A stretch of 47,500 nt of DNA from Prorocentrum cordatum (Eukaryota; Sar; Dinophyceae; Prorocentrales; Prorocentraceae). The stretch covers positions 1 to 47,500 of the forward strand of contig CAUYUJ010005659.1 of assembly GCA_963575745.1 (NCBI GenBank), written 5' to 3'. A program made the translations under genes and the position numbers. Positions 1 through 8,876 of this stretch are shown here, in pieces (the stretch's first letter is position 1; each line of letters opens with the position of its first letter). The notes under the pieces are model-generated. The model ran no database searches. It was given only the letters and a program-made list of their open reading frames with translations, and was not told where the DNA came from.

Positions 1-2230
1 CGCGCGGCTGCGCGCGCGTACGCGCGTCGCACGCTGCGCCCATGAACATGTCGGGGAAACCATGTTAACTTCGAAATCAAATCGGCCACCGCTAAGGGTT
101 CACTTTAGTTTCCAAGCCAACATGGCTACTTACCCGTACCCATTGTTGACAACACAAGATTCAGCACGCGCGGACGCGCGCGCACGCGCGTCGGACGCTG
201 CTCCTATTGATGAACACGTGGGAGAAGCCATGTTAACTTCGAAATCCAATCGGTCGCCGCTCAGGGTTCACTTTAGTTCCCAAACCAACATGGCGACTTT
301 CACATTGCGGACAATACAAGGCCCACCACGCGCGGCCGCGCGCGCGCGTACGCGCATCGCGCGCTGCTTCTAAAGATGAACACGTCAGAAAGCAATGTTA
401 ACTTGGAAATCCAATCGGGCACCGCTAAAGCGCTAAAGGTTCACTTGGCTTACCCAGCCAAGATGAAGACTTGCCAGCGGTGGGCAAAACTCAATATCAC
501 CACGCGCGGCCGCGCGCGCACGCGCGTCGCACGCTGCTCCTATGCCCGATGGATGAACAGGTCAATGTAAGACTGACACTGTAAAGCCATGCTAACTTCG
601 AAATACATACAATCGGTCACCGCTAGCTAGTAGCTAGTGAGCTAGGCTAGGTAGCCCCTGAGGGCACACTTTGGTTTCCAAACCAACACGGCGCCTTTCA
701 CATTGTGGACAACGCAAGACTCACTTACCACGCACGGCTGCGCGCGCGCACGCGCGTCGCACGATGCTCCAATGGAGAAAAATATATATTAACAAAAACC
801 ATGTTAACTTCGAAATCCAGTCGGCCACCGTTAAGGGTTCACTTTAGTTTCCAAGCCAACATGGCTAGTTTCCCATTGTGGACAATACAAGACTCACCAC
901 GCGCGGCCGCGCGCGCACGCGCGTCGCACGCGCGTCGCACGCTGCTCCAATTGATGAACATGTAGGAGAAGCCATGTTAACTTCGAAATTCAATCGGGCA
1001 CCACTAGGGGCTCACTTTTAGCTTCCAAACCAACATGGCGACTCTCCCATAGTGGACGACAGCAAGAAACACCACGCGCGCGTACGCGCGTCGCGCGCTG
1101 CTTCTATGAATGAACATGTAAGAAAGGCGATGCCGCTATGTCTATGTTAACTTCGGGATCCAATCGGTCACCGCTAACGGTTCAAGTTAATTCCCAAGCC
1201 AACACAGCGACATAGCGACTCCCCCATTGCCACTGTGGACAACACGACAACACAAGACTCACCACCCGCGGCCGCGGGCGCGCGGGCGCGCGTCCCACGC
1301 TGCTCCTATAGATGAACACGTAGGAAAAAAGCCATGCGAACTCCGAAATTCAATCGGCCGCCGCTAAGGCGCTAAGGCTAAGGGCTCGCTTTGATCGCCG
1401 AGCTGCCAAGCCAGCATGGCATTGCCAGATTGCAAGCGCGATTGCCAGATTGCAAGCGCTGCGCGCGCGTACGACGTACGAGCGTCGCACGCTGCTCTTA
1501 TTGGTGAACATGTAGGTAGGGCCCATGTTAACTTCGAAATCCAATCGGCAACCACTACGGGTTCACTTTAGTTTCCACAACAACACGACAACTGTCCCAT
1601 TGTGGACAATACAAACTACAATGGTACAGGGCCCACCGCGCGCAGCCGCGTGCGCGCGCGTATGGCGCACGCGCGTCGCACACTGGTCCTATGTCCGGTG
1701 GCATTGGATGGATGTACAAATGCACGACAAACCATGCGCAATTCAAAATCCAACCAGTCACCGCTAAGTGTTCACTTTAGTAACTTTAGTTCCCTGACCA
1801 ACTTGGCGACTGCCTTATTACGGGGAATACAGAAGCCACCACGCGCGAGCGCGAGCGCGCGCGTCGGAGCGTTGCGCGCTGCAACAATGGGCGGGCGCGC
1901 AAAAAAACACAACTTATGTTGGAAATCCAAAGCGCCACTGGTATGGGTTCACTTTTCACTCCACTTCCCAAGCCAACTTGGCGACTGCCCCATTGCGGGC
2001 AACGCAGAAACCGCCAGCGGCGGGGCGCGGAGGGGCGGAAGCCCCGGCCCTAGCCCTAAAGCCCCCAGGGCCAGCGAGGGGGGCGGAAAGGGAGCGGAGA
2101 GAGGCGGGGCCAGCGAAAGAGAGGAGGGGGCGGAAACCCTAAAATTTCCCCCTAGGGCCAGCGGCGGGGGGCGGAGGGGGCGGAAGCCCTAAAGCCCTAA
2201 AGCGCCAAAGGGCCGGCGAGGGGGCGGAAG
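1..2230. repeat. Satellite block A (about 11 diverged monomers)
   Basis: Tandem monomers of roughly 155-210 bp. Each has a core TTAACTTCGAAATCCAATCGG, seen near 63, 233, 389, 592, 801, 973, 1145, 1335, 1525, 1740 and 1915, then a segment like CCAACATGGCGACTTTCCC, then a CpG-rich alternating purine/pyrimidine tract around GCGCGGCCGCGCGCGC. Monomers are individually recognisable, and their order matches the right-hand part of satellite block B. Open frames here run through the repeat in several phases and do not look like genes. The last monomers (about 1780-2010) are the most diverged and pass into GGGGCGGAAG-rich sequence. Confidence 0.9.
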
Positions 2231-2480
2231 GGGCAGGAACCTCAAAGCCCCACGCCACTAGTCACTAGTCACTAGTCACTAGTCACTAGTCAGGCCCTAG
2301 GCCATAGGGCGCGGCGGGGCGCAGAGGGGGCCCAACGGGGGGGCGGAAGGGGCAGAAACCCTAAAAACCCCACGGGGCCAACGGCGGGGCGCGGAGGGGG
2401 CGGAAGCCCTTTAAGCTTTAAGCTTTCAAGCCCCCTAGGGCTAGGGCAGCGAGGGGGCGGAAGGGGCGGAAACATGGTAG
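2010..2480. repeat. G-rich low-complexity tract with CACTAGT repeats
   Basis: Irregular repeats of GGCGGGGCGCGGAGGGGGCG and GGCGGAAGCCCT. They are interrupted at about 2258-2292 by five copies of CACTAGT. The same GGCGGAAGCCC-type tract follows satellite block B at 29010-29200, so it belongs to the duplicated unit. No gene seen. Confidence 0.75.
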
Positions 2481-2771
2481 TGGACAATTTCGAGCCCCTA
2501 CAGTGGCCCTACAGACGGCCCAGGACGCGCCGCGGCCGCGGCGAATCTATGGGCTGGGTGGGAAGGCACATCTATGATTTAGAATCTATGGCTATGGGTC
2601 GAGGGGTGTGCCGGGGATTCCTGCTGGGGTCCTCCTCTCTGTGGCGCGAGCCTGCCCTCCTGGGGCTCTCTGGGGCCTGCGTCGGGGACCCCCCAGGGCC
2701 CGCCGCAGCCCCGAAGAGGGTTCAACGGGGCCCCCCCTGGGGGGTCCGAAGGGGGCCCCAAGAGGCCACCC

Positions 2772-2888
2772 ACATTGCGCGCTGCGACGTTAACCAAAAA
2801 ATGGCAGGCTTGCGCAAGGGATGCGCCGACGCGATCTGCGCGATGGGCGTGCCGAAACGATCCGCGCGAGGGGCGTGCAGAGCCCTGG
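2772..2888. repeat. Duplicated module M1, left copy
   Basis: About 117 bp starting at GCGCGCTGCGACGTTAAC and running to GAGGGGCGTGCAGAG. It matches 29626-29736 with only scattered substitutions. In both places it lies between the satellite block and module M2. It contains no convincing frame. It may be part of a non-coding element. Confidence 0.75.
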
Positions 2889-2954
2889 GCCCTAGGCCCT
2901 AGACCCCATACCCTATAGTATTATAGGGCCCTATAGGCCCTAAAACCCTATAAG

Positions 2955-3029
2955 AAAAAAAAAAAAACAAAAAACAAAAAAAAAAAAAAAAAAAACAAAA
3001 AAAAAAAAAAAAAAAAAAAAAGAAAAATG

Positions 3030-3112
<83 letters not shown>

Positions 3113-3130
3113 AAAAAAAAAAAAAAAAAA

Positions 3131-3171
<41 letters not shown>
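2955..3171. repeat. Long A-tract (about 217 bp)
   Basis: Nearly pure adenine on the plus strand with a few C, G and T interruptions. It sits immediately before module M2. The homologous position in the right copy (around 29740-29826) has no A-tract, so it was inserted here or lost there. It could be the tail of a retroposed element, but no body with a clear 5' end is visible. Poly-Phe frames on the minus strand are artefacts. Confidence 0.85.
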
Positions 3172-3172
<1 letters not shown>

Positions 3173-3173
3173 A

Positions 3174-3584
3174 AGCCCTTGGGACCTTAGGCGTCTTGGA
3201 TATCTTTGGTACATGCTGAGCATGTGCGCCTGGACTTCGCACGGGGTGGGGCACGGGCCTCGAGCGGCCGCCCCGCCCCGTAGGCCCAGAATGGCAACCC
3301 CACAACGGGCCTTGCCAGGCGCCCCGCAGCGCTCGGAAACAGCCTTCGACCCGCAGGCCTTCGACCGCCCGAATGAGGGGCCCCTCCGCCGCCAAGGGGC
3401 GCTGTGCCAGGGCGGTTAGCCACGCTGAGCAATATCTGCGGACAGCGTGGCGCCTTGCCCTGGCGCAGGTGTTCTCGCTGATGGCTGCCGCAATGGGGAG
3501 GCGGTACCTTCGCGCCCCCCAGCTCTCTCGCACGATTATCTCGCACCATGCGCCTCAAGCTTCAAGATACCCAAGACGCCCACG
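3174..3584. repeat. Conserved duplicated module M2, left copy
   Basis: About 410 bp from CCTTGGGACCTTAGGCGTC to the start of the CCAAGACGCCCA-type sequence. The copy at 29827-30240 differs by about a dozen substitutions, a 1-base gap and one 9-bp insertion, roughly 97% identity by eye. That is far closer than the flanking satellites. A minus-strand frame is open in both copies (starting near 3533 and 30191), but nothing in it resembles a known protein. Treat as a repeat or possible non-coding RNA element. Confidence 0.8.
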
Positions 3585-4020
3585 GCCCCGAGACGCACGG
3601 CCTACGGCCTACGGCCTACGGCCTACGGCCCTGAGACACCCAGGGCCCAAGACGCCCAATGACACAAGATGCCTCAGGCCCCAAGGTACCCAGGACGCCA
3701 AGGCCCCACAACGCCTAGGGCCTAAGGCCTAAGGCCCCGAAGTACACGAAGACGCCCAAGGCTCTAAGGTCCCAAGACGCCTAAGGCCCAAAGACGCGCA
3801 AGGCCCCAACCTACCCAAGACACCTAAGGCCTACGGTCCCAAGACGAATGCGTCGAACGCGCACCCCTCACGCGGACCGATGTGGAACTCCCCCCCAAGA
3901 GACCCAGGACCGATCTCCTGTGCCCATGGGAGATGCGGGCTGCGCACGGACTCACACCGACCGATTCGGATGCCCCGGGGACCCCCGAGAGACCCCAGGC
4001 CCTAGGCTAACGGCAAACGG
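3585..4020. repeat. Low-complexity CCAAGACGCC and CCTACGG repeats
   Basis: Short degenerate direct repeats of CCTACGG (around 3600-3630) and CCAAGACGCCTAAGGCC (3640-3850), then unremarkable sequence to 4020. No gene or RNA recognised. Confidence 0.6.
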
Positions 4021-4515
4021 CTAACGGTTAGAACCCGGGCCCCCTCGGTGCCCAAGAGGCCCAAGAGGCGCCCCAGACTGCCCCAAGACGGCCCAGGAAT
4101 GCTGTCCAGCAAATGTTTTTTTTGAGAAGGCTCCCAACAAAAAACTTCCCACGGCTGCCCAAAAGATGCCCGAAGAGGCCCCAAGAGTCAAGAGGTCCCG
4201 AGAGGGCCCCAAGACTGGCCCAGGGCCAGGGGACTCCGAGAGAGCCCCGAGACGGCCCCAAGAAGGCCCCAGAGGCTCCCAAGAGGCCCCGCCCAAGAAC
4301 ACGCAAAGGTCAAGACTCAAGACAGCCCAAGAAGCGCCCAAGATGGCCCAAAAGGGCCCCAAGACCCAAGACGGCCCCAGCAGGGGAACCAAGAACCCGA
4401 AAGTCGAACCTTTCGCCCCAAGACGCTCCCAGGAGGCCCCCACAGAGGCCCCCGAAGCCCCAAGCCCCCCAGACGCCCCCCGAAGGGTTTAATTAAATCA
4501 GCCCCCCCGAGAAGG
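4020..4515. repeat. Duplicated module M3, left copy (CCCAAGAGG-rich)
   Basis: Degenerate repeats around GCCCCAAGAGGCCC. An anchor at about 4100-4160 (GAATGCTGTCCAGCAAATG, then a T-run and GAGAAGGCTCCC) corresponds to GAATGCTGCCCAGCAACTG at 23456-23520. The similarity continues rightwards to GAAGGCTCA at 4510 and 23866. Long plus and minus frames through it are compositional. Confidence 0.75.
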
Positions 4516-4518
4516 CTC

Positions 4519-4764
4519 AAATAAAAAAATAAAAAAAACAAAAAAAAAAAAAAAAAAAATATACAAAAAAAAATTAAAAAAAATAAAAAAAAAAAAAAAA
4601 AAAATAGAAAACAAACAAAAAAAGAAAAAAACAAAAAAAAAAAAGAAAAAAAAAAAAATAAAAAAAAAAAAAAAAAAACAAAAAAAAACAAAAAAAAAAA
4701 ACGCAAAAAAAAAAAAAAAAAAAAGATAAAAAAAAACAACAAAATAAAAAAAGAAAAAAAAAAA
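4519..4764. repeat. A-rich insertion (about 245 bp)
   Basis: Mostly A with isolated C, T and G. It separates two segments that are nearly adjacent in the paralogous locus around 23870, where only a short non-A stretch is present. A second example of an A-tract inserted into a duplicated module. Confidence 0.8.
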
Positions 4765-5075
4765 GGCTAATACACAGCGATCGTACGTAAATGATTTAAA
4801 CTCAAGACAGCGCAAGGCTCCCCAAAGACGCCGGTGACGTACGCGCTGATAATAACCAGCCTCCCAGCATGAGAGCGCTGATGTCAACGCGCTTCCTGAC
4901 ACCAAGGCCCAGCCAACGCTCAGGATCGGGCAGCAAGGCAACAAGAGCGGACGTAACAAGCTCTCAACGCCAAAGCTCCTGGTACGAACGGTGGTGTGAG
5001 TAATTTCGGTTAATTTGTTTGAGGCGCTCTGTCCGTTTCCGTGCCAGGCCAGGTCTTCTAATCAGCCTCGCAGGA
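4765..5075. repeat. Duplicated module M4, left copy
   Basis: Shares ordered blocks with 23950-24265: CCTGACACCAAGGCCCAGCC, then CAAGCTCTCAACGCCAA, then CGAACGGTGGTGTGAG and a CTCTxTCCGTTTC segment. This extends the homology of module M3 beyond the A-rich insertion. No coding frame. Confidence 0.75.
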
Positions 5076-5361
5076 TGGGGCGGCCTGAGACTTCGGCTGC
5101 CTGACATGCCTCCTATCCTATCCAAATCCTAGGTCCTATCTAGTCCTAGCTGTCCTAGTTACTAGTCGCCAGTCCTAGGTCCTAGGTCCTAGGTCCAAGG
5201 TCCTGGCTCCTCCAAGTCCTCCTAACATGGGCCATCCCCCATTGCCATCCGCCTCGCTCCTCCATCTGCGCTCCTCCACGCTGGATCCCAACTCCCTGCC
5301 CCCCTGTTTCATGGGCCATGAGCCATGCCATGGCTCATGAGACATTGCCCTCCCTCCTTGC
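5076..5361. other. Region 3' of gene 1, no gene seen
   Basis: Contains short direct repeats of TCCTAGG (about 5120-5210), followed by unique sequence. It is downstream of the gene 1 stop codon in gene orientation and may hold its 3' UTR. No AATAAA-type signal stands out, as expected for dinoflagellates. Confidence 0.4.
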
Positions 5362-6891
5362 TCATTTCCCTGCTGTTGCTGACCTTGCTGCGACAAATTT
5401 CGATCGACAAATCACCGCTGCAATCTGGCGCCCAGGGTTGATATTCTCTTTGAGGATCTGGTCGATGCTCACCCCGACGCCCTCGTCGAGGGCCTTGGTG
5501 GGCGGCGACTGGCGGTGCTGGCTGCCGTGTCCGATCTTGCTGGGGGTGCTGAAGGTGCTCTTGCCAGCGAGGGTGATGGCGCATGAAGGCGCTGCGCCCG
5601 CAGCCCCGCCAGAAGCCATGGACAAGCTGTCGAGGGCGTCCTCCTCGCCCTCAAACTTACCAAGTCGCTGACGGCGGGCAGGTGGAGCACCGTCGGCTGC
5701 GGCAGCTGCAGGCCGCCGGGGCGCTTTCGGCACTGCTGGAGGCTTGGTGGCCGATGCTCTGGCCAATCCCTGCGCCTTGGGCCCTGGTGCTGCTTTGGGC
5801 CCCCGGGCTGACTGGGCAGGCTTCGCTGATGGCGGAGGCGCCGCAGCTGCTGCGCTGGCAACTGACAACCTGCTCCGAGATACAATCCCGCCGCCCTCGT
5901 TACTGTTATTGCCAGCGCCTGTGTTGAGCTGAGTCTCCTGACCAGCCTGAACCATTGCCTTGTAGTCGGAGGCCAGTGCGACGAAGTGATCGTACCCCTC
6001 GATCTTGCTCATGTTCTCGGCCATCAGCGGCTTCGGCCGGTTGTCGCGCTGCGTCTGGTCATGGAAGCACCAGATCTGGCGAGCGTGGTCATCGTGAAGG
6101 GTGTCTTCCTCCTTCAGCACTCGCGTATCCAATATACAAGAGGTGGTAGACCTGCAAGACACGATAGTGTGAGGCAACTTATGATCCCTAGCAGCGTCAA
6201 GCGTCATCAATATTCCACTGAGCTTGGCCCCCCCCCAATTGTAGAGCTCCTGGACGTGCGGTTGCACCTGTGGGCATTCAAGCGGGGCCTTGAAGTGAGC
6301 GCAGAAGGTGGCGTCCTTGATGAAAGCGATGTCTTGGTGCATGCTAAAATCCCGGGTGTGCCGAAGGACGACGCGCTGAGGGCACCAATTCGGCTGCTTC
6401 AGCTTCTTGAGAACAGAGCGCCCCCCCTGGAACTGACTCTTGAAAGTCTCATCAGAATGGTACAACTCGATGATCTTATCCTGGTTGCCACGGCAAATGA
6501 CCGCCTCAGAGACCTCCCCGCACACTCTGCAAACCCATCCGATGGGCGTAGTGATAGCGTCACCAGTGTCACGGTCCTGCCAGAGAACGCAAACCTCGAA
6601 CCACTCAACCTTGTTGCTCGACTCGCCGCAGATTTTACATACCCTCACCATGACCCTCTTCAAAGCAGCCTGCTTGGACTCAGAGATCACGACTTTGGGA
6701 GCAGAGCGCGCTGTGCTGGCGGCAGGCGCTGGAGCTTCATCAACCTCGCGCCACTCTGAAGGGGCTGGGGCCTGCTGCTGCTGCTGAGAGGCCTCGCCAT
6801 CGCTCTCGAAGAGCTCATCTAGCATCATCGTATCCTCATCGACTGGGCGCTGACTCTCAGCGGCGACCTCCTCGACATCAACGCTGCCCAT
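5362..6891 (-). CDS. Gene 1: CxxC zinc-binding-type protein of unknown function, 509 aa
   Basis: One uninterrupted minus-strand frame, ATG at 6891 to stop at 5362. The acidic N-terminus (about 1-60) includes a poly-Gln run near residues 36-40. Two CxxC pairs follow, C85/C88 (CKICGE) and C121/C124 (CRVCGE), spaced like a four-Cys zinc site. A central region with many conserved-looking Cys, His and Trp residues runs to about 330. An Ala/Pro/Lys/Arg-rich low-complexity tail follows, with a short more complex end (VSIDQILKENINPG). The family was not recognised. The zinc site is inference. A small internal intron near 6150-6240 cannot be excluded, because TTGCAG lies in frame there, but the frame is open throughout. 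A single exon could mean a retrocopy, though no spliced-leader relict was seen upstream. Confidence 0.7.
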   Translation of the reverse strand: MGSVDVEEVAAESQRPVDEDTMMLDELFESDGEASQQQQQAPAPSEWREVDEAPAPAASTARSAPKVVISESKQAALKRVMVRVCKICGESSNKVEWFEVCVLWQDRDTGDAITTPIGWVCRVCGEVSEAVICRGNQDKIIELYHSDETFKSQFQGGRSVLKKLKQPNWCPQRVVLRHTRDFSMHQDIAFIKDATFCAHFKAPLECPQVQPHVQELYNWGGAKLSGILMTLDAARDHKLPHTIVSCRSTTSCILDTRVLKEEDTLHDDHARQIWCFHDQTQRDNRPKPLMAENMSKIEGYDHFVALASDYKAMVQAGQETQLNTGAGNNSNEGGGIVSRSRLSVASAAAAAPPPSAKPAQSARGPKAAPGPKAQGLARASATKPPAVPKAPRRPAAAAADGAPPARRQRLGKFEGEEDALDSLSMASGGAAGAAPSCAITLAGKSTFSTPSKIGHGSQHRQSPPTKALDEGVGVSIDQILKENINPGRQIAAVICRSKFVAARSATAGK

Positions 6892-8291
6892 CCCGAGGGG
6901 CTGTGCAGGAGGTGAAGTTCGCGGTGTGGCGCGCTGGCCGGGCCTGGCTGGCCCTCCTGGGGGCTGCCTCCAACCCCAAATGTTTGGCCCGAACGGCTCG
7001 CGGCAGCATAGGCATAAGCCTTAGGGCCTAGGGCCTAAGGGGCGTCGAAGCTTCGCGCTGTAATCACCCAAACAATGCTCGCACTTGGAGACCCTGGCTG
7101 ATTCGGCGCGTATCTGGCCTGACCGAGGACTCATTCTGCATTATGTCACGAGGGGCCAGCTCTAGACTCTAGACTCTAGACCCTAGACTCTAGACTCTAG
7201 ACTCTGAGCCTAGGGCTACTATGTTTTTTTTTTTTTTTTTTTTTTTTATATATAAAAAAAAGGCCTAGGGCCTAGATTAGAGCCGACATAGAACGTGATA
7301 CATAGACATAGTACATAGTACATAGTGGCATGAAGCCTAAGACAATGAACTAAGACTAAGGACTAAGACCTGGACCTACAAGGATATCATTGCTGACTGC
7401 GCCCACGATCATCACTGTCGGGGGCCCGCGCTGGGGCATCTCGCTGTCCACATGGCACATGGGGGTGCGAGTGCAGGAGGGCAGGGTAGCTCCAGCGAGT
7501 CTGCGACCCTATGCGAGGTCATTCCACCCCTGGTCAACGCACATACTTGCTGCACCGCGTTCATCGCCCCACTCTGGCCCGCTTTCCTTAACTGTGCGAT
7601 GGAATTAAGACTACGACTAGGACCAAGTAGAACCCTTTGGGCGTGAGCTTACTTGCATGCGCGCAGCGAGACAACATGGAAAACCCTGCGAGCTGGGGTT
7701 GCCCAGTGGGGCCCAGAGAAACATCGGGCAGTCCGAATCCACCGCCATCCTGCCTAAACCTGACCCCTGGGACCCCTGGGAAAACACGGCACATCGTTTC
7801 GCATGAGACGCATGCCCTGGAACCTCCAAGACTCAAAGAGACCCCCTGACCTCGGCGCCCCTGCGGGTCAGAGGAAGAAGGAGGAGGAACAAGAAGAGGA
7901 GGACATCAGCAGATTCAGTAAATGAGGAGAAGGAAGAAGTGGAGGATGAAAAAGATGAGAAAAAGGAAGAAGGGGAGGAGGAAGAAAAAGAAGACGAATT
8001 TGAATATAGATACGGAAGAGGAGAGGATGAGGATGAGAAAATGCTTCGGTGCCGTGGTGGGCTCTCTCATTCCAGCCTCATGCGGCCTGGTGCCCGGGAG
8101 ACCTCAAGGACATTGGACCAACGTGTACTTTTCTGAACGAACCTGGCTTGCGACAGGAAGGATGCCCGGTACCCGGTATACCCTGCTGCAGGGCTGTCGC
8201 AATAAGAAATAAACTGTTGCAATAAACCCCTGCAACTGCCCATGGAAAAGAAATGCCACGTCTCCCGTGCCCGCCCAATAATGTCTGGCGG
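6892..8291. other. Intergenic region between genes 2 and 1
   Basis: No gene is supported. It holds repeats of TCTAGAC (about 7160-7202), a 24-base T-run at 7224-7247 followed by TATATA and an A-run, and a purine-rich stretch (GGAAGAAGG type, 7870-8040). The part nearest 6892 would be the upstream region of gene 1, and the part nearest 8291 the 3' flank of gene 2. No recognisable promoter element. Confidence 0.5.
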
Positions 8292-8876
8292 CTAGCGTGC
8301 TGGCTCTTGCCACCAAGGCATGGTGGGGCAGAGGTAGAATGGGTACAAGATGGCAGCAATGCAAGGGAGCGAGAAACCCCCCCCGCTCAACTTTCGAAGC
8401 TGGTTGCTCGAGAAGTGGCTCAAATCAGTTATTGCAGGCCAACCTTGCAAACGCATCATGTCTGAACCGCTCAGCACATAGTCCATCTCAAAAGAATACA
8501 GCATCGATGAGGTCAACATTGTGCCTGTACCCTCCTTCCAAGGAGACCTCGCCACAGACTGGCTGATGTTGGCGAACCAGCCTTTCCGACCTGCTGCAAC
8601 CATGTCGGCGGGGGCGTCCAAGCCCAGGTCCGTGGACTTCCTCCTGTTGTTCTTCCTCATTGTCGACATGCGGGCTGCCCAAGCGCAATCAAGGATGTCG
8701 TGGATATTGGGGCGACATGGAACGCCGCGCAAGAGGATGCCCGGCATGGTAGACCACCCATTGTATGTATCACTGATGCCCAACTTGTGGCGGGCCATGA
8801 CTGAATCGGACTGCCACAGAGCGAACGCCTTCTTGTTGCGGTTCCGGGCGCCCTCCTCCTCCTCGACGACCTCCTC
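8292..8876 (-). CDS. Gene 2 exon 3: target-recognition region and MTase motifs IX-X
   Basis: Likely acceptor CGTAG|GAGGAGG at 8877; the exon ends at TAG (8292). 194 residues. The frame contains FALWQSDSVMARHKLG, then motif IX and the motif X helix sequence FSLPCIAAIL. It follows exon 2 on the same strand, and no other MTase remnant lies between, so it reads best as the last exon of gene 2 and not as a separate gene. Confidence 0.78.
   Translation of the reverse strand, partial: EEVVEEEEGARNRNKKAFALWQSDSVMARHKLGISDTYNGWSTMPGILLRGVPCRPNIHDILDCAWAARMSTMRKNNRRKSTDLGLDAPADMVAAGRKGWFANISQSVARSPWKEGTGTMLTSSMLYSFEMDYVLSGSDMMRLQGWPAITDLSHFSSNQLRKLSGGGFSLPCIAAILYPFYLCPTMPWWQEPAR

Noticed and set aside
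2899-3533. Minus-strand frames encoding long poly-Phe, over the A-tract
   Set aside because: Direct translation of an A/T homopolymer. The only non-repetitive part belongs to the duplicated module M2.
4317-4959. Poly-Phe-rich minus-strand frames
   Set aside because: Caused by the A-rich insertion; no protein-like sequence beyond it.
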